Assembly (NCBI GenBank): GCA_947584955.1
Contig: CANPWS010000040.1
Coordinates: forward strand, 1-8,793
Direction of reading: 5' to 3'
Length of the DNA: 8,793 bases
Source of the DNA: an uncultured Bacilli bacterium
GTDB lineage: Bacteria; Bacillota_I; Bacilli_A; RF39; UBA660
The stretch's first letter is position 1. Every line of letters begins with the position of its first letter. Position numbers and translations under genes: made by a program. The notes below the pieces were generated by a model. It was not told where the DNA came from. It did not search any database and saw only the letters and a program-made list of their open reading frames with translations. Positions 1 through 6,435 of this stretch are shown piece after piece.

Positions 1-2
1 TA

Positions 3-1502
3 AATATGAAGATTCTTGATATGTTATCTAAAGAAGGATTAGAAGATGCTAATATTAGTAAGACATACACAGTAAAGTGGGCAATAACTACTTATAATAT
101 AGATAGAGGCGAGTATGATGCAAACCAAAGTGTATCAGGAGAAACAATATCAGTACTCATAAATGCATCAGCATCAGATATAAAAGAAGAAATAGGAAGT
201 AAAGCTTTGGATACTTTGACAAGTCTAGGATTAAAAGCAAGAAGTGATGTACCTACGTTTGCAGAAACAGTACCAAAAATAGTATTTAAAGACTCTATTT
301 TTAGTCAAACAAGCTATAGTTTAGTTCAAAGTTATAATACGCTTAATATATACTATACTTATGCCGATTCATATACCTTTGACGAAAGCACAGGATACTA
401 TAGTTTAGATAAATCAAGTGTTCAAGCAGGAATGTATAAAGATATATATGATAGTTTAGTAGGAAAATATATTGTATCATTAAACGGAAGTACCTCACCA
501 AATATAGCAAATTATGAAAACTTAGCAACAATATATGAAATAACAAGTGCAGAATATATTCCTGAGGCTACTTCTAATCATATTGGACATAAAGTATTAA
601 GTCAAGAAGCAAGCCAGTATGATAATTCAGCTTCAGGAATATATAAAGATAAAGATGATTTAGGAGACACTTATTATTTTAGGGGAGATGTTTCTAATAA
701 TTATGTATATTTTGGAGGATTTTTTTGGAGAATAATAAGAATAAATGGAGACGGAAGCATAAGAATAATATATGATGGTACTAGTTCACATAAAAATGGA
801 GAAGTAAATTATGACAGAAAAATAGCGACTAGTAGTCTATATATAAAAGATCATGGAGATAATGCCTATATTGGATATATGTATGGAAAAATAGGAGCAA
901 ATTCTTACGATGAAACTCATGAAAACGTAAATAACAGTCCTATAAAAGAAGTAGTAGATAAATGGTATGAAGATAATATAAAAGATACTTTATATGAAGA
1001 TTATATAGAAGATGCAATATATTGTAATGATCGAAGTTTAGTAAAAAGTCAAAATAAAGAAAATTATGGATATGGGAAAATAGTATCAAGCTATGCATTT
1101 ACTGATAGAATGTATTCTACTCCAACATTCAAATGCCTTCAAGATAATGATAAATTTACAGTAAATGCTGACATTGGAAATGGAGCATTAACTTATCCTA
1201 TAGGATTAATAACGGCAGATGAAATCATGTTTGCTGGAGGGAAAATGGTTAATAGTAATCAAATAGGTGAAAATGCTAATAGACATTATTATTTATATAC
1301 AGGATTTTATTATTGGACAAATACACCTCATACATTTGATAATACACAACATAGTTCTGTATTTAGTATTCATAATAATGGATACATTAGAAGTAATTGG
1401 GGAAGTACTGGTTTTGGAATAAAACCAGTAATATCACTAAAATCAGATTCCTTAAAATATGGAACAGGAGAAATAACCAATCCATTTAGAATTACTAATT
1501 AG
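3..1502 (+). CDS. Large surface-type protein with FGG-FFWRI and GIKPVI module, 5'-truncated by the window
   Basis: This is the C-terminal part of a longer protein. The frame is open to the left edge; the ATG at 6 has no room for a visible ribosome site and no in-frame stop precedes it, so it is probably internal. Residue numbers count from that ATG. Residues 20-180 are a Ser/Thr/Tyr-rich, probably beta-rich stretch. Residues 223-257 hold YYFRGDVSNNYVYFGGFFWR followed by IIRINGDGSIRIIY. A helical stretch WYEDNIKDTLYEDYIED (320-336) precedes CNDRS (340) and a second Cys at 377. A last block has GNGALTYPIGLITADE (391-406), YYWTNTP (435-441) and GIKPVISLKSD (471-481), then a short G/T-rich tail. 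I recognise this module from memory in hypothetical surface proteins of uncultured gut Firmicutes, but know no assigned function. The layout loosely recalls the formylglycine-enzyme/C-type-lectin fold (inference). No membrane segment or sorting signal is visible, so any signal peptide or anchor would be upstream. Confidence 0.8.
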   Translation, partial: NMKILDMLSKEGLEDANISKTYTVKWAITTYNIDRGEYDANQSVSGETISVLINASASDIKEEIGSKALDTLTSLGLKARSDVPTFAETVPKIVFKDSIFSQTSYSLVQSYNTLNIYYTYADSYTFDESTGYYSLDKSSVQAGMYKDIYDSLVGKYIVSLNGSTSPNIANYENLATIYEITSAEYIPEATSNHIGHKVLSQEASQYDNSASGIYKDKDDLGDTYYFRGDVSNNYVYFGGFFWRIIRINGDGSIRIIYDGTSSHKNGEVNYDRKIATSSLYIKDHGDNAYIGYMYGKIGANSYDETHENVNNSPIKEVVDKWYEDNIKDTLYEDYIEDAIYCNDRSLVKSQNKENYGYGKIVSSYAFTDRMYSTPTFKCLQDNDKFTVNADIGNGALTYPIGLITADEIMFAGGKMVNSNQIGENANRHYYLYTGFYYWTNTPHTFDNTQHSSVFSIHNNGYIRSNWGSTGFGIKPVISLKSDSLKYGTGEITNPFRITN

Positions 1503-1528
1503 AAAGGTATAATTACCTTTTAATTTTT
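1503..1528 (+). terminator. Rho-independent terminator of the surface-protein gene
   Basis: A perfect 7-bp stem (AAAGGTA 1503-1509 with TACCTTT 1514-1520) has a 4-base TAAT loop. It starts directly after the TAG stop and is followed by T, AA and TTTTT to 1528. It separates the left-hand gene from the glycosyltransferase-murC operon. Confidence 0.75.
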
Positions 1529-1569
1529 AATATTTATATATTTAAAAACTACTAATATTTAAACAGAAT

Positions 1570-1605
1570 TAGACAAATAAACTCAAATAAATTAATAGAC
1601 AAATA
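1570..1605 (+). repeat. 10-bp direct repeat TAGACAAATA upstream of the GT8 gene
   Basis: TAGACAAATA occurs at 1570-1579 and again at 1596-1605, 26 bases start to start. The second copy contains the likely -35 hexamer TAGACA of the operon promoter. It could be a regulator site on one helix face at about 2.5 turns, an alternative -35, or chance in AT-rich DNA. Confidence 0.4.
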
Positions 1606-1624
1606 TAAGTTAAAATGCTATAAT
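1596..1624 (+). promoter_or_regulatory. Sigma-A-type promoter of the GT8-murC operon
   Basis: The -35 is TAGACA (1596-1601, one mismatch to TTGACA), followed by a 17-base spacer and TATAAT at 1619-1624. A TG at 1616-1617 makes an extended -10. The start codon at 1661 is 36 bases after the -10, leaving a short leader with the ribosome site. Confidence 0.75.
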
Positions 1625-1650
1625 TGAAATATAAAAAAGACATATTATAT

Positions 1651-1655
1651 GGAGG
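1651..1655 (+). promoter_or_regulatory. Ribosome site GGAGG that fixes the GT8 start
   Basis: GGAGG lies 5 bases before the ATG at 1661. An upstream in-frame ATG at 1649 overlaps this site and would place it inside the gene, so 1661 is preferred. Confidence 0.85.
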
Positions 1656-1660
1656 AAAAA

Positions 1661-2467
1661 ATGAACATATTAGTTACATTAAATTCTAATTATTTAAATG
1701 TATTAGTAGTAATGCTTAAATCACTTGCTATAAATAATAAACATAAAATATTTGATGTATATGTAATGAATGATTCATTGACTTTAAAAGATATTAATTA
1801 TTTAAAAGAAAATGTATTAGAAAATATTAAAATTATTGATTTAAAAGTTAAAGATCATATTCTTGATAAAGCTCCTGTTACTAAAAGATATCCAAAAGAA
1901 ATGTATTATCGCATTTTAGCAGCATATTATTTACCAAAGAAAGTAGATAGAATTTTATACTTAGATCCAGATTTAGTCGTAATAAATAAAATAGATAAAT
2001 TATATAATCTTGATTTAGATAATTATTATTTTGCTGCAGCATCACATATTTGGGGAATATTACAAACATTTAATAGAATAAGACTTAGAATGGATAGTGG
2101 AGAAGTGTACATCAATTCTGGTGTAATGCTTATGAATATAAAATTATTAAGAAAAGAACAAGATAAAAATGACGTTTATAAATATTTAAAGAAAAATAAA
2201 AATAAACTTATGCTTCCAGATCAAGATGTAATAAGTGGACTATATGCAAATAAAATATTACCTTTAGATCCATATGTCTATAACATGACAGAAAAATTAT
2301 TAAATCAAACATATTTTAGACCACATATAAGTGAAAGATGGATAAAAGATAATTCAGTAATAATTCATTATTGTGGTAAAAATAAACCTTGGAAAAAAGG
2401 ATATAAAGGAAAACTTAATAAATTTTATGAATACTATGATAACATTATTGTAGTAAATAGGAGATGA
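1661..2467 (+). CDS. Glycosyltransferase family 8 (LgtC/general stress protein A type)
   Basis: Predicted retaining sugar transferase that moves a hexose from a nucleotide sugar to an acceptor glycan or lipid, acting in the cytoplasm or at the inner membrane face. The 268 residues are typical of a bare GT8 catalytic domain. Visible motifs are the N-terminal nucleotide-sugar strand MNILVTLNSNY, the metal-binding DxD as LDPDL (101-105), YINSGVMLMN (150-159), LPDQD (185-189) and HYCGKNKPW (236-244), which matches the family's HxxGxxKPW. No membrane segment is seen; the C-terminus is mildly basic. The start is set by GGAGG at 1651. The gene ends 5 bases before murC and shares its promoter, so wall or surface-glycan decoration is plausible (inference). 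Donor and acceptor cannot be read from sequence; UDP-glucose or UDP-galactose would be usual for GT8. Confidence 0.9.
   Translation: MNILVTLNSNYLNVLVVMLKSLAINNKHKIFDVYVMNDSLTLKDINYLKENVLENIKIIDLKVKDHILDKAPVTKRYPKEMYYRILAAYYLPKKVDRILYLDPDLVVINKIDKLYNLDLDNYYFAAASHIWGILQTFNRIRLRMDSGEVYINSGVMLMNIKLLRKEQDKNDVYKYLKKNKNKLMLPDQDVISGLYANKILPLDPYVYNMTEKLLNQTYFRPHISERWIKDNSVIIHYCGKNKPWKKGYKGKLNKFYEYYDNIIVVNRR
2459..2463 (+). promoter_or_regulatory. Ribosome site AGGAG that fixes the murC start
   Basis: AGGAG overlaps the end of the GT8 gene and lies 9 bases before the ATG at 2473. The in-frame ATG at 2464 abuts the site with no spacer. The protein from 2473 begins MYHFIGIKGSGM, the usual MurC N-terminus. 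Confidence 0.75.
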
Positions 2468-2472
2468 TTATT

Positions 2473-3783
2473 ATGTATCATTTTATAGGAATAAAAGGTT
2501 CTGGTATGGCATCACTTGCATCAATATTAAATGATTTAGGATATGAAGTACAAGGAAGCGATATACCAAAGCATTTTTTTACAGAAAATGAACTTATCAA
2601 AAGAAAAATAGAAATTTTTAATTATAATGCTGACAATATAACTAAAGATTTAACGATTATTAAAGGAGCTAGTATAAAAGATGATAACGTTGAATTAAAA
2701 AAAGCCAAAGAAATAGGACTAAAAATTTTAGAATATAACGAGATGGTAGGAAAACTTACTGATATGTTTAAAACAATATGTATATGTGGATGTCATGGAA
2801 AAACTACCACCACGGCGATGATTGCTACTTCTTTAAGTGAAGAGTTAAAGATTAACTATTTAATAGGAGATGGCACAGGATATGCTAATAAAAATAATAT
2901 TTTCTTTGCACTTGAAGCTTGCGAATATCAAAGACATTTTCTAGCATATAATCCATATTATACAATTATTACAAATATTGATTTAGATCATGTGGATTAT
3001 TTTAAAAATCTTGATGATGTAATGGATGCTTATAGAACTTTTGCAAATAAAACTAAAAAGAAAGTAATAGCATGTGGTGATGATGATAATATAAGAAGGC
3101 TAAATTTAAATAAAAATATCGATATTATATATTATGGTATTAATGAATATAATAACGTAAAAGCTACTAATATTATATATAAAGAAGATGGTATAGAATT
3201 TGAAGTAATAATAGATTCTAAAAAATATGGAAAATTTAATTTACCAATTTATGGTGAACATCAGTTATTAGATGCTTTAGCAGTAATAACTTTAGCATAT
3301 TTAGAAAATATCAAAAGTGAAAATATCAATAATAATTTAGCTAAATTTAAAGGTGCTAAAAGAAGATTTACGATAACTAGCGTAAAAGATAGTATTATTA
3401 TAGATGATTATGCTCACCATCCAAATGAAGTATTATCTACCATTGAAGCAGCTAAACAAAAATATAAAAATAAAAAAATAATAATAATATTTCAGCCACA
3501 TACTTTTTCAAGAACAAAAGAATTTGCAAAAGATTTTATAAAAATATTTAAAAGAGTTGATTATGCATATTTATTAGATATATTCCCTGCAAGAGAAAAA
3601 CAAGAAGATTACAAAGAAATAACTAGTCATATTATTACAGATAATTTAGAAAATAGTGAAATAATAACATTGGAAGATGCTAAAAAATTGTCTAAATATA
3701 AAAACTCAGTATATTTATTTATGAGTCCTAATGATATTTCTAAACTAGAAAAAGATTTAATAAAAGAATTACAAAATAATTAA
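2473..3783 (+). CDS. murC: UDP-N-acetylmuramate--L-alanine ligase MurC
   Basis: Cytoplasmic ATP-dependent ligase that adds L-alanine to UDP-MurNAc, the first peptide step of peptidoglycan precursor synthesis. The 436 residues match the family. The N-terminal Rossmann domain has HFIGIKGSGM (3-12) and GSD (28-30), the Bacilli-type variant. The central domain has the Mur ligase P-loop GCHGKTTT (106-113), EACEYQRHF (148-156) and NIDLDHVDYF (168-177). The C-terminal domain has KRRF (296-299), DDYAHHPNE (311-319) and QPHTFSRT (341-348). One oddity is the final strand motif: FMSPNDI (416-422) stands where FMGAGDI is usual. The other catalytic and nucleotide motifs look intact, so it is probably active. 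It is cotranscribed with the upstream GT8 gene and stands apart from a mur/fts cluster, as in Bacillus. Translation starts only 5 bases after the GT8 stop, so coupling is likely. Confidence 0.95.
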   Translation: MYHFIGIKGSGMASLASILNDLGYEVQGSDIPKHFFTENELIKRKIEIFNYNADNITKDLTIIKGASIKDDNVELKKAKEIGLKILEYNEMVGKLTDMFKTICICGCHGKTTTTAMIATSLSEELKINYLIGDGTGYANKNNIFFALEACEYQRHFLAYNPYYTIITNIDLDHVDYFKNLDDVMDAYRTFANKTKKKVIACGDDDNIRRLNLNKNIDIIYYGINEYNNVKATNIIYKEDGIEFEVIIDSKKYGKFNLPIYGEHQLLDALAVITLAYLENIKSENINNNLAKFKGAKRRFTITSVKDSIIIDDYAHHPNEVLSTIEAAKQKYKNKKIIIIFQPHTFSRTKEFAKDFIKIFKRVDYAYLLDIFPAREKQEDYKEITSHIITDNLENSEIITLEDAKKLSKYKNSVYLFMSPNDISKLEKDLIKELQNN

Positions 3784-3792
3784 AACTATATT

Positions 3793-3826
3793 AAACATAT
3801 ACAAATAGATAAATGTATATGTTTTT
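3793..3826 (+). terminator. Terminator of the GT8-murC operon
   Basis: An 11-bp perfect stem pairs 3793-3803 (AAACATATACA) with 3814-3824 (TGTATATGTTT) around a 10-base loop. A run of T at 3822-3826 starts in the stem base and continues after it. It begins 9 bases after the murC stop. The stem is A/T-rich, as expected in this genome. Confidence 0.65.
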
Positions 3827-3835
3827 ACTTTTACT

Positions 3836-3877
3836 AAAAAAATAGCAAACAAGAAAATATTTCTTTATTTGCTATTT
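3836..3877 (-). terminator. Minus-strand terminator of the helical gene pair
   Basis: The 10-base arm AAATAGCAAA (3840-3849) pairs with TTTGCTATTT (3868-3877). After a small internal loop, AAGAA (3851-3855) pairs with TTCTT (3861-3865). Read on the minus strand the hairpin is followed by seven T (A run 3836-3842). It lies 8 bases past the stop of the gene at 3886 and points against the murC terminator, so the two units are insulated from each other. Confidence 0.75.
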
Positions 3878-3885
3878 ATATAAAA

Positions 3886-4635
3886 TTAACCATTGTATAT
3901 TCTACTTACATATATTTTACTATTACTTTTTTTCATAGTATTGAAATTTTTTTTAAGATATTTACTTTGAATTTGCTTTTTATATTCTTCCATGTCAGAT
4001 TTTCTTTGTTTTTCTTCAGTTTTAGCTTTGGAATAAAAGATATCTAATAATCTTAAAATAAGTTCATTTTTAATATTATCGTTAAGTATTTTTATTAAAG
4101 GAATTAATAAAGGCTCTGAAGCTAAATTATTAGTATAATCAAATACACTTGATATTTCTTTTTCAATATAAGCTTCAACACTTGTTTTAGTTTCTGAATC
4201 TTTCATTAAATTAGTTACCATTAAAATTTCTTCACTAGAAACGCTTCCATCATTAAACTTATTAATTACTTTAAGAACATTTTTTTTGTATAATGCAATT
4301 ATTTCATTAATAATAGAAAATAATTGAGTTTGATCATTTTCATCAATATTAGATAAAAATGATATTAAACCAAAATGTTTCTGATTATTTTTATCATAAT
4401 CAACATTTTTAGCATTTTTTAATAATCTAGTAATTTCATTACGATCTTGAAAATTTAATACTTCTTCAATATATTTATCAAAATTTTCATATTTCATATA
4501 GCTTACATGAAGATTATTTATAACACATTTCTTTTTACTTAAATTACCATTTTCATCTACATATAAGTTTGTCTTTTTTAATAAAATCATATTAATTTTT
4601 GATAATTCCTTTTTATTCCAAATAATATTATTCAT
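3886..4635 (-). CDS. Helical cytoplasmic protein of unknown function, paralogue of its upstream neighbour
   Basis: I do not recognise this 249-residue protein. It is Lys/Asn/Ile-rich and almost entirely predicted helix, without signal peptide, membrane segment or known catalytic motif. The N-terminus reads MNNIIWNKKEL. Residues 55-69 (YIEEVLNFQDRNEIT) and 94-127, with NIDENDQTQLF and LYKK, match the upstream protein at nearly the same positions, so the two are probably an old tandem duplication. This copy is longer: residues 200-249 form a charged, coiled-coil-like stretch and a basic tail (KAKTEEKQRKSDMEEYKK, then KYLKKNFNTMKK). A longer frame opens with GTG at 4644, but that GTG lies inside the AAGGTGA ribosome site, so the ATG at 4635 is chosen. 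The start overlaps the end of the upstream gene by 8 bases, implying coupled translation. No function is assigned. Confidence 0.8.
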   Translation of the reverse strand: MNNIIWNKKELSKINMILLKKTNLYVDENGNLSKKKCVINNLHVSYMKYENFDKYIEEVLNFQDRNEITRLLKNAKNVDYDKNNQKHFGLISFLSNIDENDQTQLFSIINEIIALYKKNVLKVINKFNDGSVSSEEILMVTNLMKDSETKTSVEAYIEKEISSVFDYTNNLASEPLLIPLIKILNDNIKNELILRLLDIFYSKAKTEEKQRKSDMEEYKKQIQSKYLKKNFNTMKKSNSKIYVSRIYNG

Positions 4636-5296
4636 AACAATCACCTTTCTTTTTTAATAAATATTTATTATCTTTAATATTTATATCATTTAAATAATTT
4701 TTAAGACATTCAGTAAGTTGTAATTTAATACAATCATTACAAATTTTATTGGCTCTTTTTAATCTGCCGTTTTCATAAATACCATTGGTTAAATCTAAAT
4801 ATAATTTAATATTATCTTTTATATGCTTTTCTTCAATAGTTTCTTTAGAAGAAGATTTTAAAAATTTGATTTTATCTTCAATAAATTCTTTATTAGCTAA
4901 AGATAAAGTAATTTTTTCTGATAAATTATAAATTTCTCTTGCATATAATTTATATAATATAGTACAAAGTGTAAATATTTCTGTATAATCATTTCTATTT
5001 ATATTAATAATATTATTAACAAAATTTATATATTTTTTATCTATTTTTTCATTTTCTATATTTAATTTAAGCTCTCTAATTTTATTAAATGAAGCTTTTA
5101 TCTCATTTTTATCAGCATTATTAATAATTTCATTTAGTAATGGCATTTGCTTTTTTATAATTACATTCATGTTTTTTTCTAATATACTGAAATTATAATA
5201 ATTTTTAAAGTTTTGATTAGCATCTGTAGTTAAATTCATTTTATTAATTTTTTTCTTGATTTGTTCTAATTCAAAAGTATTCCATTTATAGTCCAT
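4628..5296 (-). CDS. Helical cytoplasmic protein of unknown function, first gene of the minus-strand pair
   Basis: This 222-residue protein is not recognised. It is predominantly helical, rich in Lys, Asn, Ile and Glu, with no signal peptide or membrane segment. It opens MDYKWNTFEL, parallel to IWNKKEL in the downstream protein, and shares LNEIINNADKNEIK (54-67) and the block around INRNDYTEIF (99-108) with LYAR after it. Beyond about residue 130 the two diverge. Here the C-terminal part carries NKICNDCIKLQLTEC (183-197), a CxxC with a third Cys nearby; this may be a metal or redox site, or chance. The ATG at 5296 follows an unusual A8-G6 tract serving as ribosome site and a good minus-strand promoter. 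It is divergent from the TPR gene pair and probably cotranscribed with the gene at 3886-4635. Function unknown. Confidence 0.8.
   Translation of the reverse strand: MDYKWNTFELEQIKKKINKMNLTTDANQNFKNYYNFSILEKNMNVIIKKQMPLLNEIINNADKNEIKASFNKIRELKLNIENEKIDKKYINFVNNIININRNDYTEIFTLCTILYKLYAREIYNLSEKITLSLANKEFIEDKIKFLKSSSKETIEEKHIKDNIKLYLDLTNGIYENGRLKRANKICNDCIKLQLTECLKNYLNDINIKDNKYLLKKKGDCYE
4641..4648 (-). promoter_or_regulatory. Ribosome site AAAGGTGA for the downstream helical gene
   Basis: On the minus strand AAAGGTGA (4648-4641) lies 5 bases before the ATG at 4635, inside the last codons of the upstream gene. It supports the 4635 start over the GTG at 4644 and translational coupling of the pair. 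Confidence 0.7.
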
Positions 5297-5307
5297 AAGT
5301 TATTTTT

Positions 5308-5321
5308 CCCCCCTTTTTTTT
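5308..5321 (-). promoter_or_regulatory. Homopolymeric ribosome site, A8 followed by G6
   Basis: Minus-strand reading gives eight A (5321-5314), six G (5313-5308) and then an 11-base spacer to the ATG at 5296. The AGGGG core can pair with the 16S tail, but a run of six G is striking in DNA this AT-rich. Length changes in either run would alter ribosome-site strength or spacing. Confidence 0.55.
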
Positions 5322-5333
5322 AAAACGGCTATT

Positions 5334-5362
5334 ATAATAACATATAAATTATAATTTGTCAA
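5334..5362 (-). promoter_or_regulatory. Minus-strand promoter of the helical gene pair
   Basis: On the minus strand the -35 is a perfect TTGACA (5362-5357), followed by 17 bases and TATTAT (5339-5334). A perfect TATAAT at 5336-5331 would need a 20-base spacer, so the overlapping TATTAT is preferred. The ATG follows at 5296. Confidence 0.65.
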
Positions 5363-5416
5363 ATAAAATTTTAAACCAATAATTGATATAACCTAAAATA
5401 AGTGCTATAATTTATA
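5343..5416. repeat. 11-bp inverted repeat spanning the divergent promoters
   Basis: TATAAATTATA at 5343-5353 is the reverse complement of TATAATTTATA at 5406-5416. The left arm lies between the -35 and -10 of the minus promoter, and the right arm covers the -10 of the plus promoter. Both arms are pure A/T, so chance is a real alternative to a shared operator. Confidence 0.3.
5383..5411 (+). promoter_or_regulatory. Promoter of the TPR gene pair
   Basis: The -35 is TTGATA (5383-5388), followed by a 17-base spacer and TATAAT (5406-5411). A TG at 5403-5404 makes an extended -10. The GTG start at 5455 lies 43 bases after the -10. Confidence 0.75.
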
Positions 5417-5454
5417 TACAAATTTATATTATATATAAGCAAGGAAGTGATAGT

Positions 5455-6435
5455 GTGGAAGATACTAGTATTAAAGAAGCTTATTATAATGCTATTGATA
5501 TGTATAATAAAAGTGAAATAAAAAAAGCCAGAAATCTATTTGAAATTTCAAAAGATAATCCAGAATTTGAAATTAATACAATTATTAAATTAATTATAAT
5601 AGATATACAAGAAGGTAAATATGATATTGCAAGAAAAAGACTTGAAACATTTTATAATAAAGAAAATAAAAATAATGATGAATTTAATAGACTTTATTCC
5701 TTGCTAGAAATTATTGAATATAACTTTGAAGAAAGCAAAAAATACGCTAAAAAACGTATTGAAATATCTGGTAGTAAAGATAGTATAATGTCATTAGCTA
5801 AAATTTATGCACAATTAGGAAATTATGATTTATCAAAAAATATATTTGAAAGTTTAATTTATGGAAATGATATTTATTCTTATCAGGCTCAAATGGAATT
5901 AATATATATACATATTATAAAAAAAGAATACGAAGAAGCTTACGCTATTTTAAAAAATATAAAAAATGATAGATTACCAATAAGTATTAAAAACAATTAT
6001 GAAAATATTAAATTATATATTTTATATAAATTAGGGGTAATTAAAAATTTTAATGAAATAAATAATTATTATATCTATCAGCTTGTTAACAATGATGAAA
6101 ATTATCTTTTAGAACATATAAAAAAACACAAAAAACAAAGTAATAAAGCAGAACATGGATATTTTTATAATAATATAAATTTAATAGATTTACTAAAAGA
6201 AGTAAAAGAAAAAATAAAAAATATGCCTCCAAATCATTATAATAATACTGATACGTATAGATTTAAATTAGAAAAAGAAATAGGTTATAACGGAAAAAGA
6301 ATCACAGATGAAATTGGTGTAGTAACTATTTTAGAAACAAAAAAAATTTTAACAATGTATCCAATAAAATTGTCAGCTAAATATAATAATGAAAAATATT
6401 TAAAATTAAATAAAACTGATGGTGAAATAAAATGA
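5455..6435 (+). CDS. TPR-like repeat protein with an unrecognised C-terminal domain
   Basis: The 326 residues fall in two parts. Residues 1-215 are antiparallel helix pairs of TPR type, for instance 5-33, 42-68 (EGKYDIARKRLETFY), 107-136 (LAKIYAQLGNYDLSKNIFES) and 141-170 (KKEYEEAYAILKNI), a scaffold that usually binds peptides or partner proteins. Residues 216-326 differ: LLEHIKKHK (218-226), NLIDLLKEVKEKIKNMPPNH (242-261), then a probably beta-rich part with YRFKLEKEIGYNGKRITDE (268-286) and VVTILETKKILTMYPIKLS (289-307). I cannot name this domain. The start is GTG at 5455, 9 bases after AAGGA (5441-5445); a GTG at 5453 is out of frame and the next in-frame ATG (residue 17) lacks a comparable site. 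It overlaps the next gene by 4 bases (ATGA), implying coupled translation. No signal peptide is seen, so it should be cytoplasmic. Confidence 0.82.
   Translation: MEDTSIKEAYYNAIDMYNKSEIKKARNLFEISKDNPEFEINTIIKLIIIDIQEGKYDIARKRLETFYNKENKNNDEFNRLYSLLEIIEYNFEESKKYAKKRIEISGSKDSIMSLAKIYAQLGNYDLSKNIFESLIYGNDIYSYQAQMELIYIHIIKKEYEEAYAILKNIKNDRLPISIKNNYENIKLYILYKLGVIKNFNEINNYYIYQLVNNDENYLLEHIKKHKKQSNKAEHGYFYNNINLIDLLKEVKEKIKNMPPNHYNNTDTYRFKLEKEIGYNGKRITDEIGVVTILETKKILTMYPIKLSAKYNNEKYLKLNKTDGEIK

Noticed and set aside
6..8. True start of the surface protein at the first ATG
   Set aside because: The frame is open to the window edge, only five bases precede it, and no signal peptide follows; the protein most likely begins upstream.
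343..546. Minus-strand open frame of 67 codons opposite the surface-protein gene
   Set aside because: No ribosome site, low-complexity Tyr/Leu/Ile product, lies fully inside a well-supported gene; antisense shadow.
1290..1480. Diversity-generating retroelement target in the C-terminal block of the surface protein
   Set aside because: Asn-rich codons and a terminal GIKPV invite the idea, but the whole genome is AT-rich and no reverse transcriptase or template repeat is in the window.
1881..2069. Minus-strand open frame of 62 codons opposite the GT8 gene
   Set aside because: Covers the complement of the conserved DxD region and has no ribosome site or recognisable product.
3886..5296. Toxin-antitoxin pair
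   Set aside because: The two overlapping genes are similar to each other, are larger than most toxin-antitoxin partners and show no DNA-binding or nuclease motif.
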